Below are positions 7,329 through 16,649 of a DNA stretch of 64,000 bases, piece after piece. Positions within the stretch are counted from its first letter, which is position 1. The number at the start of each line of letters is the position of its first letter. Source of the stretch: Algorimicrobium echini (GTDB taxonomy: Bacteria > Bacteroidota > Bacteroidia > Flavobacteriales > Flavobacteriaceae). Both the position numbers and the translations under genes were made by a program. The stretch spans positions 1 to 64,000 of the forward strand of contig NZ_FOVN01000006.1 in assembly GCF_900115185.1 (NCBI RefSeq), given 5' to 3'. Under the pieces are notes generated by a model. It searched no databases, was not told the DNA's origin, and was given only the letters and a program-made list of their open reading frames with translations.

Positions 7329-9854
7329 TTAAAACGGGTAATTGATACCAATGTTATAAACAGCATTGGTGAAATTATAATCATTTAGCCAGCGGTTGCC
7401 CATTTCATAGGAGGGATCATAGGTTTTAAAACCTGTGTCAAAACGGAAAATAATAAAACCAAAATCGTATCGTAATCCGAATCCTGTTCCAAGTGCAATA
7501 TCTTCTAAAGATTGAAAGCTGGTAAAGGTTGCCTGCGGATCTTCAATATTATCTAAAACGTTCCATATATTTCCTGCATCTGCAAAAAAGGCGGCATAAA
7601 AATCGCCAAAAACATTAAAACGGTATTCTAAATTGAAGGCTAGTTTCATGTTTGCTTCATTAAATTCATCGTTACTATCTGAACTTCCAGGACCTAAACT
7701 ATAGGCGGTCCATGCACGATTATCATTGGTACCACCTGCAAAGAAACTTTTTGAGAAGGGAATACTGTTCGAGTTTCCATAGGGAATGGCTATTCCAAAA
7801 AAGCTGCGTAGTGCTAAAACTTGTTTCTTGCCTAAATCCCAATGCTTGATATAATCGAGTTCCGTTTTGATGTATTGTGAATATGCTACATCAAAAATTT
7901 CAAAATTATCATTCATGTTTTTAGCTGCTCCAAATGCATTGGATGCTAATGAAAGTAGGTTTCCCGCCGATTCAATTTTACCTCGAAATATGGAGAAGTT
8001 TTCATCAAACAAACTGGTTCGGTTATCCCGAACATAATTATAGCTGGATGCAATTATAAGGTTGTTTTCGGTTAAACGTTCTTGACGTTCATTGATATAG
8101 TTGATATTTTGAATATTGTCTGCTGTTAAGCCACTTGGAGGATTGTCTCCAATGGATTCCTGAATGAACTGATTGGCTTGATCTGGAATGCCTAATTCAT
8201 CGTCTGGTCCTATGTAATTGATATCTTGAGCAATATCATTCAAAGTGTTGTAGGAAGTACTGTAAACATTAAAATAATTATCAGGATTTAAGTTTTTTAC
8301 ATATTGGATGCTAAATAAATCGAATCGGTTTGTGACTTTAAAGTTTGGTTTCCAGCGGTAATTTAATGTTCCTGTAAGGGTCTGTTTATCTAAACCAATA
8401 TTGGTCTGACTTGAGGTGGAAATACTCATGCGTGTACTTGGCGACATACTTTTAGGTATCAATTTTTCGGTATTGAAGGGGAGAAGTAGGCGTGGAACGG
8501 TTAATTTTAAATCGGCTCCCCATTCATTAATATCAAAAAACTTATCCTCATCATTGGCGGCATCTTTAGAGGCTCCAATGGATCCAAAGGCTGTGAGTTG
8601 TAAGGTTTCAGCACCACCAAAAACATTTCGCATGAGTACTGATGGATTAAAAGAGAGCCCAATAGTTTGAATATTACTCTGTGAAACTTCAGCGCTAAAT
8701 TCTAAACCAAATTTCTTTAACGGTGTTAAATACACATTAGCCGTTAGTGTGGTATCGGCATTTTCAACATATTCTATGTTAGGGTATTTAAAGGTGCGTA
8801 ATTCGGAAATATGTCTGTAAGATAACGTTCTGTCTCGATCTCTAAAGGTTGAATCTGGTGTAATAAAAACAACATCTGTTAAAGCCTTTGGCTTGAAACG
8901 AAGTTTGCTGTTGCTAAACAAGTTATAGCCTTTGTATTGGGTTGAATCTTTTTGAGGTTTGTTCCGGTTGCTATAGGAGTAATCGGTATAAATATTAACG
9001 TCTTTAATGGTGTAGATAGAAAACGGTTCGCGTCTAGATGAATCTTCATTTTTTATTAATCGATCCTGAATTTGTAATTCTACTTTTACTTTTTTGTCTG
9101 TATCAATCGTGTCCATTTCAAAATAGACATAGTCTTCACTAAAATGATACACGCCATGATTTCTAAAATAATTAGTTAATCGGTCTTTTTCCTGTTCAAA
9201 AGTAACGGTCTTATACTGTTTGTTTAACTGAATGAAAGATTGCTTTTTGGATTTGTTATATAAGCTATCTATGTTTGGTGACGAGATATTTACGCTTAAT
9301 GAATCTACAAAATAAGGGTCGCCAGTTTTTACATAATAATCTACTTTGGCGCGATTAGAGTCAATTTTTGTTGTTTCAGAAGTGGCTTTAGCCGTAAACC
9401 ATCCATTATGAAAATAATAGGCTTCTAAACGGTTTAAGGAGCGTTTTGTTTTTTCTTCATCGAGTATAACGGGAGCTTCACCTGTAGTTTTTAACCAATT
9501 ATTAAAGCCTTTACGGGATGCGATATATTGATCCAGTTGTTTTTTCGATAGAAAACGTTCCAAGTTTTCTTCACGATTAGGTTTTTTAGCAATATTGGCC
9601 TTTAAAATGGAATCTATATTTGGCCGTGCTAAATTATAGATATGTAGCCTGATGGGTATGGTTAGTAGTTTTCGGTTTGTTTTTTGATAAATTAAGTTGT
9701 TGATTGTTTCAGTGTTATTTACTTTCTCATTTACAAAAACTGTATTTTTATCTAATAATTGTTCATCTTTTCCTACACGTTTTATTGTATTACAAGAAAC
9801 CAAAAACAGGGTGAAAGTAATATAAAATGCTATTTTTGAAGAATGGATTCTCAA
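7329..9854 (-). CDS. tamL: TamL, lipidated BamA/TamA-family outer membrane protein
   Basis: This Omp85-family protein probably helps place proteins in the outer membrane. The 841 residues begin with a lipoprotein signal ending in LFLVSC, which is the feature that separates the Bacteroidota TamL form from proteobacterial TamA. Residues ~25-330 hold periplasmic POTRA-like segments (YYFHNGWFTAK is typical). From ~370 to the end lies a 16-stranded beta-barrel, with the family signature SKSFFAGGTNDNRAW near 710 and a terminal aromatic strand, NIGINYPF. No tamB follows; the next gene is the aldolase. The gene is divergent from a TrmH-type methyltransferase gene, with a 182-base spacer between the start codons. 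Confidence 0.88.
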   Translation of the reverse strand: MRIHSSKIAFYITFTLFLVSCNTIKRVGKDEQLLDKNTVFVNEKVNNTETINNLIYQKTNRKLLTIPIRLHIYNLARPNIDSILKANIAKKPNREENLERFLSKKQLDQYIASRKGFNNWLKTTGEAPVILDEEKTKRSLNRLEAYYFHNGWFTAKATSETTKIDSNRAKVDYYVKTGDPYFVDSLSVNISSPNIDSLYNKSKKQSFIQLNKQYKTVTFEQEKDRLTNYFRNHGVYHFSEDYVYFEMDTIDTDKKVKVELQIQDRLIKNEDSSRREPFSIYTIKDVNIYTDYSYSNRNKPQKDSTQYKGYNLFSNSKLRFKPKALTDVVFITPDSTFRDRDRTLSYRHISELRTFKYPNIEYVENADTTLTANVYLTPLKKFGLEFSAEVSQSNIQTIGLSFNPSVLMRNVFGGAETLQLTAFGSIGASKDAANDEDKFFDINEWGADLKLTVPRLLLPFNTEKLIPKSMSPSTRMSISTSSQTNIGLDKQTLTGTLNYRWKPNFKVTNRFDLFSIQYVKNLNPDNYFNVYSTSYNTLNDIAQDINYIGPDDELGIPDQANQFIQESIGDNPPSGLTADNIQNINYINERQERLTENNLIIASSYNYVRDNRTSLFDENFSIFRGKIESAGNLLSLASNAFGAAKNMNDNFEIFDVAYSQYIKTELDYIKHWDLGKKQVLALRSFFGIAIPYGNSNSIPFSKSFFAGGTNDNRAWTAYSLGPGSSDSNDEFNEANMKLAFNLEYRFNVFGDFYAAFFADAGNIWNVLDNIEDPQATFTSFQSLEDIALGTGFGLRYDFGFIIFRFDTGFKTYDPSYEMGNRWLNDYNFTNAVYNIGINYPF

Positions 9855-10036
9855 GGATACCTAATTATAAAAATTTAGTGATGCTTTTTGTGTAAATTTC
9901 AGACTGAATAAAAATCTAATAACTGATTCAAAAATACATTATTTCATTTGAAATAAAGCATATATATAAGGACACATTTTGAAAGCATTATATTTTAGTG
10001 TTTTTAATGTCTTTACAATCATTTAAAAGCTATTTC

Positions 10037-10756
10037 ATGTTATCAAAAAATAAAATAAAACTACTAACGAGTTTAAAACAAAAAAAGTATCGGCAACAGC
10101 ATGGGTTGTTTGTAGCTGAAGGTATCAAAACAATCCAAGAGCTTTTAAATTCAAATTTGGTATTACAACAACTCTACACACGGATTACTTTTAATTTAGA
10201 TACTTCTTTAGAAACACTTATAACTGAAACCGATTTAAAAAAAATTAGTTTCTTGAAAACGCCCAATCAGGCTTTAGCAGTTTTTAAAATTCCTGATTCA
10301 AAACCCTTACCTAAAACAGGACTTATTTTAGTTTTAGATGCGGTTCGCGATCCAGGAAATTTAGGCACTATTATTAGACTATGTGATTGGTTTGGTATTT
10401 ATAATTTGGTTTGTAGTGAGCAAACAGTAGATTGTTTTAATCCAAAAGTTATCCAAGCAACCATGGGTTCCATTACGCGTGTTCAAATACATTATACAGA
10501 TTTGAATGACTATTTAAGTTCAACATCTCTGCCTGTTTACGGTGCTTTTATGGATGGTAATACGGTGTATCAAGAAACACTCATGAAAGAAGGTGTTTTG
10601 GTTATGGGGAATGAGGCTAATGGCATTTCCGAGGCCATTGAAAAGCTGGTAACAAAACGAATTAGCATTCCGCGTTTTGGCTCCATTCAAGAAACAGAAA
10701 GCCTAAATGTGGCTACTGCAACGGCTATTTTGTTGAGTGAATTTAAAAGGCGGTAG
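10037..10756 (+). CDS. TrmH/SpoU-family RNA methyltransferase
   Basis: This SAM-dependent 2'-O-ribose methyltransferase acts on rRNA or tRNA; the target cannot be told. The start at 10037 gives 239 residues beginning MLSKNKIKLLTSLKQKKYR. An in-frame ATG at 9998 would add 13 residues that do not fit the family. Residues ~1-90 are the substrate-binding SpoU-sub-like domain (HGLFVAEGIKTIQELL). The SPOUT catalytic knot follows with motif 1 DPGNLGTIIRLCDWFG, motif 2 VMGNEANGIS, and motif 3 SLNVATATAILLSEF. All three motifs are intact. It is divergent from tamL. Confidence 0.92.
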   Translation: MLSKNKIKLLTSLKQKKYRQQHGLFVAEGIKTIQELLNSNLVLQQLYTRITFNLDTSLETLITETDLKKISFLKTPNQALAVFKIPDSKPLPKTGLILVLDAVRDPGNLGTIIRLCDWFGIYNLVCSEQTVDCFNPKVIQATMGSITRVQIHYTDLNDYLSSTSLPVYGAFMDGNTVYQETLMKEGVLVMGNEANGISEAIEKLVTKRISIPRFGSIQETESLNVATATAILLSEFKRR

Positions 10757-10833
10757 TTGTTAAGGTGTTTGGTTTTAGTTGTGGCGTGTATTAATTATGT
10801 GGTTTTTATCAATAAATAATATACAACTAACAA

Positions 10834-11547
10834 TTATTGAAACGTGAAATTTAGAAACACACCACGTGTTTTCATGCTATTTACATTGCTTGTCCACGGA
10901 CTATTAGGATCCTTGTCTTGAATAATTTCATCATTTAATGCAAAAACACCTCGGATAGAAGGGGTGAATTTAAAAAAGTATAAATAGAAATCAACTCCAA
11001 AACCAACCTCATAAAAGAACATGTTCTTTTTGGTTCTAAATTGTCCGCTGCTATTGTCATCTGGGTTGTTTTCGTTACTCGATAAATTTAATGCGGTAGA
11101 TAAACCAGCAACAACAAACGGTTTAAAATTGTTTATACGTTTGGTGGAAAATTTCATTAACAACGGGAAATGGATGTAGGTAGACTTTACTTCGCGTTTT
11201 AAATCGGTATCGGTAAATTCCATGCCTTGAAAATAACTTTCATTGTAAACTAAATTCCGTGTTGTAATATATAAACCAGGCTCGAAGCGTAGATCCATGT
11301 ATTCCATAATACGCAGATTTCCAATTAAACCAACACTAAAGCCTCCCGTTTTTTCTACTAAAATATCAGCCTGATCCGTATTGTAATCAAAATTAAAATC
11401 ATAACTGTTGTACCCTAAAAAGAAACCATAACTCAAGCGCTTTTTGTCTTCAGTTTCAAGATTTCTAATTTTTTCTTTTGAAAACAATTGAGCTGAAGCT
11501 ACTTGCGATAGTAAAATGAAACCAAAAAGGAAAAGGTGTTTTCTCAT
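10834..11547 (-). CDS. porT: PorT-family type IX secretion outer membrane protein
   Basis: PorT (SprT in Flavobacterium) is a small outer-membrane beta-barrel protein needed for the type IX secretion system and gliding. The 237 residues have a cleavable signal peptide (MRKHLFLFGFILLSQVASAQ). An outer-membrane beta-barrel follows with alternating aromatic strands such as YGFFLGYNSYDFNF, FEPGLYITTRNLVY and YEVGFGVDFYLYFFKF, and it ends in Phe-Gln. The pairing with ubiE directly upstream (5 bases apart) is the usual flavobacterial arrangement. T9SS cargo proteins occur elsewhere in the window (18677-21052, 36700-39339). Confidence 0.85.
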   Translation of the reverse strand: MRKHLFLFGFILLSQVASAQLFSKEKIRNLETEDKKRLSYGFFLGYNSYDFNFDYNTDQADILVEKTGGFSVGLIGNLRIMEYMDLRFEPGLYITTRNLVYNESYFQGMEFTDTDLKREVKSTYIHFPLLMKFSTKRINNFKPFVVAGLSTALNLSSNENNPDDNSSGQFRTKKNMFFYEVGFGVDFYLYFFKFTPSIRGVFALNDEIIQDKDPNSPWTSNVNSMKTRGVFLNFTFQ

Positions 11548-11552
11548 AAAAA

Positions 11553-12278
11553 CTATTTTGATAATGTATAAATTGTGGCTACACCAAATGTTTGTGGCAA
11601 GTCATTCACATTAGTAAACCCAATTTTACGCAAAATATTGTTTAATTCCTCACCAAAAGGAAAAACAGAGGCTGATTCACATAAATAGGCGTAAGCCGTT
11701 TTATCTTTTGAAAATAGTTTTCCTATTACGGGTAAAATATTTTTAGTGTAAAATTTATAGCCTTGTTTATAAGGTGTTTTAGTAGGCATAGATGTTTCCA
11801 GTATGACAAACGTGCCTCCAGGTTTTAAAACGCGGTAAATTTCTGACAAGCCTTTTTCTAAAGTTTCAAAATTGCGTATTCCAAAAGCAACTGTAATGGC
11901 ATCAAACGAATTGTCTTCAAAAGGCATGTTTTCAGAATCACCTAAAACCATGTCTATCCGATTGTTTAAATTTTTGTGGGCTACTTTTTTCTTGCCTATT
12001 TCTAGCATGCCACTACTAATATCAAAACCAACAATTTTTTGTGCTTTAGTTTGGGCAAGCATAATGGCTAAATCGCCAGTTCCTGTAGCAATATCCAATA
12101 TTGTTTCAGGATTGCTAGCATTTACAATAGCGACTACTTTTTTACGCCAAGACACATCAATACCAAATGAGATAACACGATTTAAACCATCGTAATTTCC
12201 TGAAATTGTATCAAACATTTTTGTAACCTGTTCTTTCTTTCCAAGGTCACTGTCTTTATAAGGATTTACTTTTGACAA
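11553..12278 (-). CDS. ubiE: Demethylmenaquinone methyltransferase
   Basis: This enzyme methylates demethylmenaquinone with SAM in the last step of menaquinone synthesis. The 241 residues have motif I DIATGTGDLAIML, the UbiE signature YDGLNRVISFGIDVSWRK near the N-terminus, and DSFDAITVAFGIRNFE-like sequence in the middle. Menaquinone is the quinone used by this phylum, including by the Nqr complex encoded at 25613-31737. It is the first gene of a two-gene unit with porT. A TAnnTTTG element with a matching TTG lies just upstream. Confidence 0.95.
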   Translation of the reverse strand: MSKVNPYKDSDLGKKEQVTKMFDTISGNYDGLNRVISFGIDVSWRKKVVAIVNASNPETILDIATGTGDLAIMLAQTKAQKIVGFDISSGMLEIGKKKVAHKNLNNRIDMVLGDSENMPFEDNSFDAITVAFGIRNFETLEKGLSEIYRVLKPGGTFVILETSMPTKTPYKQGYKFYTKNILPVIGKLFSKDKTAYAYLCESASVFPFGEELNNILRKIGFTNVNDLPQTFGVATIYTLSK

Positions 12279-12295
12279 CTTATATTTTTTTTTCG

Positions 12296-12327
12296 CAAAT
12301 ATAAACTATTACACAACCATTAAGCAA
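12296..12327 (-). promoter_or_regulatory. Promoter of ubiE-porT
   Basis: On the minus strand, TTG (complement of 12325-12327) and TATATTTG (complement of 12296-12303) are 21 bases apart and match the Bacteroidota sigma factor pattern. It lies about 20 bases before the ubiE start. Confidence 0.55.
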
Positions 12328-12382
12328 CTAGATAGTAATTTATTATATCCTATTGAATTTATGTTTGTCCTAATTTTTCCTT

Positions 12383-12390
12383 TATCTTTG
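12383..12390 (+). promoter_or_regulatory. -7 promoter element of trkA-trkH
   Basis: TATCTTTG fits TAnnTTTG and lies about 130 bases upstream of trkA. This implies a long leader, which contains the possible RNA structure at 12411-12483. Confidence 0.5.
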
Positions 12391-12410
12391 TACTACTTTT
12401 TAGAAAAAAA

Positions 12411-12483
12411 ATTGAAACGGAAACGAATTAATCCCTGGCATTACGATGCTAAATTTTAATAGGTTTATTTGTTTTGGTTTCCG
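12411..12483 (+). promoter_or_regulatory. Possible structured RNA leader of trkA-trkH
   Basis: CGGAAAC (12418-12424) can pair with GTTTCCG (12477-12483) to close a 52-base domain. Inside it, TGGCAT and ATGCTA form a 6-bp stem capped by a TACG tetraloop, a very stable loop type. Further short pairing (TAA/TTA and CC/GG) lies between. The element sits between promoter and start codon of a potassium uptake operon. I do not recognise a known riboswitch class. Confidence 0.35.
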
Positions 12484-12518
12484 CTGATGACTATTGAAAA
12501 AAGAATAAAAGTAAGCAG

Positions 12519-13868
12519 ATGAAAATTATTATTGCGGGAGCTGGTGAAGTTGGATTTCATTTAGCTAAACTATTGTCTTTTGAATCGCAAGAAATTACAC
12601 TTATTGATACCAATAAAGAATGTTTGTTAAATGCAGATAATCATTTGGATATTAAAGTTATGAAAGGCGACTCAACGTCTATTTCCATTTTAAAAGATGC
12701 ACGCGTTGCCGAAAGTGATTTGGTAATTGCTGTAACGTCCTCTGAAACAACAAACATTACTGTATGTGTACTAGCCAAACAATTAGGCGCTAAACGAACC
12801 ATTGCACGAATTTCAAACACCGAGTTTATTCAACACAAAGACGAAGTTGGATTTACCAAATTTGGTATAGATGAACTCATTTCACCAGAAGCTTTAGCAG
12901 CTTCAGAAATCAGATTGTTATTGTCGCAATCAGCATTCAGTGATACATATGCTTTTGAAGATGGTGCACTAACCATGGTTGGTTTAGATTTGTCTAGAAC
13001 CATGGCATTTGCAGGAAAAACAGTTAAAGAGGCAGCCGAAATATTTCCGGAAATACACTTTGTCCCCATTGCAATACAGCGTTTTGGAACACAATTTACC
13101 ATTATTCCAAGAGGTGATACGCAATTAAAAGAAGGCGATCATGTGGTGTTTATCACATCGGAAGGTGGTGCTGAAGAATTGTGCAAAATTACGGGAAAAA
13201 CAAATACAGATATCAAGAATGTTATGATCCTTGGTGGCAGTAAAATAGGTTATAAAACGGCTCGTGATCTTGCAAATAGTGGCTTTAATGTAAAATTAAT
13301 AGAAAAAGATAAAAATCGTGCCTTTGATATTGCTGATGAGCTGCCAAACGTTCTAGTAATAAATGGTGATGGTCGTAATGTAGATTTGCTAGATGAAGAG
13401 AATATTGGCGATATGGACGCTTTTATTGCCGTTACTGGTAACAGTGAAATCAATATCATGTCTAGTTTGGTGGCAAAATCGAAACACGTTAAAAAAACGA
13501 TTTCTTTGGTAGAAAACATGGATTATTTTGAGTTGTCGCAATCCATAGGAATAGATACTTTAATAAATAAAAAGCTGTTAGCGGCTAATACCATTTTTAG
13601 ATATGTGAGGCGTGGTGAAGTATTAGCCATGACCAAACTGAATAATATGGATGCCGAGCTTTTAGAGTTTAAAGTAAAAGCACGTTCAAAAATTTGTAAT
13701 AAATTAATTAAAGATGCTGGTTTTCCTAGATCAGCAATTATTGCCGGTGTTATAAGAGATGGCATTGGAAATATAGCTTTAGGAGATTTCAAGATTCAAG
13801 AAGGTGATTTAGTCGTTATATGCGGTTTACCACGTTCTATTAAAGAAGTTGAAAAACTGTTCTTATAA
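12519..13868 (+). CDS. trkA: Trk potassium uptake regulator TrkA
   Basis: TrkA is the cytoplasmic NAD(H)-binding gating ring of the Trk K+ transporter. The 449 residues contain two repeats, each with an RCK-N Rossmann domain (IIAGAGEVGFHLAKLL at residue 3 and VMILGGSKIGYKTARDL near 233) and an RCK-C domain. This is the full double form like E. coli TrkA. It is followed by trkH after two bases, so the two are surely co-transcribed. The long leader upstream may fold into a structure. Confidence 0.95.
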   Translation: MKIIIAGAGEVGFHLAKLLSFESQEITLIDTNKECLLNADNHLDIKVMKGDSTSISILKDARVAESDLVIAVTSSETTNITVCVLAKQLGAKRTIARISNTEFIQHKDEVGFTKFGIDELISPEALAASEIRLLLSQSAFSDTYAFEDGALTMVGLDLSRTMAFAGKTVKEAAEIFPEIHFVPIAIQRFGTQFTIIPRGDTQLKEGDHVVFITSEGGAEELCKITGKTNTDIKNVMILGGSKIGYKTARDLANSGFNVKLIEKDKNRAFDIADELPNVLVINGDGRNVDLLDEENIGDMDAFIAVTGNSEINIMSSLVAKSKHVKKTISLVENMDYFELSQSIGIDTLINKKLLAANTIFRYVRRGEVLAMTKLNNMDAELLEFKVKARSKICNKLIKDAGFPRSAIIAGVIRDGIGNIALGDFKIQEGDLVVICGLPRSIKEVEKLFL

Positions 13869-13870
13869 GT

Positions 13871-15364
13871 ATGAAACTGAACTATAAAATCATTTTTCAC
13901 TTTTTAGGATTGTTGCTTCTATTTAATGGCGGCTTTATGCTCGTGTCTACACTTATTAGCTTTATTTATAAAGATGGTGTTACATTTCAGTTGCTTTTAG
14001 CCGGTTTAAGCACGCTTTTAATAGGTGTTTCAATGATGTATCCCACACGAGACCATAAAAAAATTATGGATAAGCGTGAAGGTTATGTGGTGGTTACTTT
14101 TGGTTGGCTTATTATGGCATTTTCTGGATGTTTGCCTTATGTTTTTACAGGAGCTATTCCAGATTTTACCAGTGCTTTTTTAGAGACCATGTCTGGTTAT
14201 ACAACCACTGGAGCTACCATTTTAAACGATATTGAAATTATCCCAAAAGGGGTTCTTTTTTGGCGTAGCATGACGCATTGGATAGGTGGTATGGGAATTA
14301 TTGTGTTAGCCATAGCTATTTTACCACTTTTAGGAATAGGTGGTATGCAATTATTTGCTGCTGAAGCTCCTGGACCCAATGCCGATAAATTGCATCCAAG
14401 AATTACTGATACTGCTAAACGTTTATGGCTTATTTATTTTGGGTATACCGTTGCCGAAACAATTTTGTTAAAAATAGCAGGAATGAATCTATTCGATGCC
14501 ATGAACCATGCATTAAGTACGTTGTCTACAGGTGGTTTTTCAACTAAAAATGCAAGTGTCGCCTATTGGAATGATCAACCAATAATTCAATACATCATCA
14601 TTCTATTTATGTTTTTGGCAGGTACTAATTTTGTATTAAGCTATTTTGCGTTTAAAGGGAAAATTCAAAAAATATTAAAGGATGAAGAGTTTAAACTTTA
14701 TTTGTCTTTTATTGTGATTTTTACGATGATAGCTGCAGCCATTATTTATTTTAAAGCAGATCCATCGCTTTCATCTATAGCGCACCCTATGGTTTGGGGA
14801 GAGGCTGAAAGTGCCTTTCGTCATGGTCTGTTTCAGGTGCTAACCGTGATAACTACAACGGGTTTTATAACAGCCGATTATACCTTGTGGTCGCCATTTT
14901 TAGTGGTGTTTTTCTTTGGGCTGATGTTTTTAGGTGGTTCAGCAGGAAGTACCTCTGGTGGTGTAAAAGTAGTACGTCATTTAATTTTAATAAAGAATGG
15001 TTTTTTAGAATTTAAACGCGCTTTGCATCCCAATGCTATATTACCTGTTCGCTATAATTCCAGAGCCGTTACAGGTGATATTGTTTTTAATATTCTAGCC
15101 TTCTTTATCTTATACATGTTATCCTTTATTGTAGGTTCTTTGGTGTTTTCCATGTTTGGTTTGGATCTTATGTCGTCCATAGGAATAGCAGCTTCTAGTT
15201 TAGGAAACGTCGGTCCAGCTTTTGGCGATTTTGGCCCTGTTAATAATTACGCTGCCTTACCAGCTTTAGGGAAATGGTGGGCCGCTTTTTTAATGCTAAT
15301 TGGGCGTTTGGAGTTGTTTACTGTTCTGATTTTATTAACGCCTTTCTTTTGGAGGAATCGTTAA
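13871..15364 (+). CDS. trkH: Trk potassium uptake channel subunit TrkH
   Basis: TrkH is the inner-membrane K+ translocating subunit. The 497 residues have about ten hydrophobic segments arranged as four pore repeats. The selectivity-filter stretches are SGYTTTGATI (near 115), STLSTGGFST (near 217), TTTGFITADY (near 330) and ASSLGNVGPAFG (near 440), and the gating-loop region is GGSAGSTSGGVK. The length is normal. A bidirectional terminator follows. Confidence 0.95.
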   Translation: MKLNYKIIFHFLGLLLLFNGGFMLVSTLISFIYKDGVTFQLLLAGLSTLLIGVSMMYPTRDHKKIMDKREGYVVVTFGWLIMAFSGCLPYVFTGAIPDFTSAFLETMSGYTTTGATILNDIEIIPKGVLFWRSMTHWIGGMGIIVLAIAILPLLGIGGMQLFAAEAPGPNADKLHPRITDTAKRLWLIYFGYTVAETILLKIAGMNLFDAMNHALSTLSTGGFSTKNASVAYWNDQPIIQYIIILFMFLAGTNFVLSYFAFKGKIQKILKDEEFKLYLSFIVIFTMIAAAIIYFKADPSLSSIAHPMVWGEAESAFRHGLFQVLTVITTTGFITADYTLWSPFLVVFFFGLMFLGGSAGSTSGGVKVVRHLILIKNGFLEFKRALHPNAILPVRYNSRAVTGDIVFNILAFFILYMLSFIVGSLVFSMFGLDLMSSIGIAASSLGNVGPAFGDFGPVNNYAALPALGKWWAAFLMLIGRLELFTVLILLTPFFWRNR

Positions 15365-15371
15365 TGTAAAT

Positions 15372-15408
15372 AAAAAAAAATCCACTTAAAATGATGTGGA
15401 TTTTTTTT
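15372..15408. terminator. Bidirectional terminator between trkH and the aminotransferase gene
   Basis: AATCCAC and GTGGATT (around 15379-15385 and 15396-15402) form the stem. A-runs on the left and an eight-T run on the right serve both convergent transcripts. Confidence 0.8.
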
Positions 15409-15432
15409 AGCTGTTACTTTAAACTATATTTA

Positions 15433-16620
15433 TTATGAAACCGCTTCTTTAATTCGCTTAATAGCTTCCACAATTTGTGCCTGACTAGCTGCATAGGATA
15501 ACCGAATGCAATTTGGATCGCCAAAGGCATCACCCGTAACCGTTGCTACCAAGGCGTGTTCTAATAAAAATAATGAGAAATCGGTTGCATTGTTAATGGT
15601 GGTTCCTTTTAGGGTTTTTCCGAAGAAAGCCGAAATGTTAGGAAATACATAAAAAGCACCTTCTGGTGTGTTGTTTACAAAGCCAGGAACATCCTCCAAT
15701 AAGGTTAGTATCAAATCACGACGAATATGAAATTCATCAATCATGAATTTAACACGTGTTGGCGATTCATTTAAAGCTGTAATTACCGCACGCTGAGCAA
15801 TGCTATTAGCACCACTAGTTACTTGACCTTGCATTTTATTACAAGCACGTGCTATATGTTCAGGAGCACCTAAATAGCCAATTCGCCAGCCTGTCATAGC
15901 AAACGCTTTAGAAACACCATTTATAGTTATGGTTCTGTTAAACATATCTGGAAATTGTGCCATACTTGTATGACCATCTTCAGTGAAATTAATGTGTTCA
16001 TAAATCTCATCAGAAACCACATAAATATTTGGGTGTTTTTGAAGCACATCTGCCAAAGCACGTAATTCTTCTTTGCTGTAAAGGGAGCCACTTGGGTTAC
16101 AAGGCGAACTATACCAAATCATTTTTGTTCTTGGTGTAATTGCGGCTTCTAATTGTGCAGGTGTCATTTTAAAATCGGTAGCAATACTGGTTTGCACTTC
16201 TACAGGAACACCTTCGGCAAGCTTAACAATATCAGCATAACTCACCCAGTACGGACAAGGTAATATAACTTCATCACCTGGATTAATCATGACTTGAGCT
16301 ACATTATAAAGTGCTTGTTTAGCACCCGTAGACACCACAATTTGTGGTAAGGTATATGTTAAGTTGTTATCACGTTTAAATTTCGTGATAATAGCTTGTT
16401 TCAATTCTACATAACCGTCAACAGGTGTGTAGGAACTATAATTATCGTGAATGGCTTGAACGGCTGCTTCTTTAATATAATCTGGTGTGTTAAAATCAGG
16501 TTCTCCTAAACTTAATCCAATAATATCTTTGCCTTCAGCACGCAATTCGCGTGTTTTAGCTGCCATAGCTAATGTGGCAGACGTGGCCATGTTTAAAACT
16601 CTATCTGAAAGTACATTCAT
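15433..16620 (-). CDS. PLP-dependent aminotransferase (aspartate aminotransferase type)
   Basis: A fold-type I aminotransferase of class I, subgroup Ib, most likely acting on aspartate or a related amino acid with 2-oxoglutarate. The 395 residues show the family features LSLGEPDFNTPDYIKEAA near the N-terminus, the PLP-contact segment YSSPCNPSG, VVSDEIYEHINF with the PLP-binding Asp and Tyr, and the Schiff-base lysine in NGVSKAFAMTGWRIG near 236. Substrate range cannot be read from sequence. It is convergent with trkH and follows the desaturase gene on its strand after 29 bases, so a shared transcript is possible. Confidence 0.9.
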   Translation of the reverse strand: MNVLSDRVLNMATSATLAMAAKTRELRAEGKDIIGLSLGEPDFNTPDYIKEAAVQAIHDNYSSYTPVDGYVELKQAIITKFKRDNNLTYTLPQIVVSTGAKQALYNVAQVMINPGDEVILPCPYWVSYADIVKLAEGVPVEVQTSIATDFKMTPAQLEAAITPRTKMIWYSSPCNPSGSLYSKEELRALADVLQKHPNIYVVSDEIYEHINFTEDGHTSMAQFPDMFNRTITINGVSKAFAMTGWRIGYLGAPEHIARACNKMQGQVTSGANSIAQRAVITALNESPTRVKFMIDEFHIRRDLILTLLEDVPGFVNNTPEGAFYVFPNISAFFGKTLKGTTINNATDFSLFLLEHALVATVTGDAFGDPNCIRLSYAASQAQIVEAIKRIKEAVS

Positions 16621-16649
16621 TAGAAATATCTTTTAAAAGTAAATGATAA

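Noticed and set aside
12411-12483. Leader of trkA as a known c-di-AMP riboswitch
   Set aside because: The size and sequence do not match the ydaO-type consensus as I remember it; only a generic structured leader can be supported.
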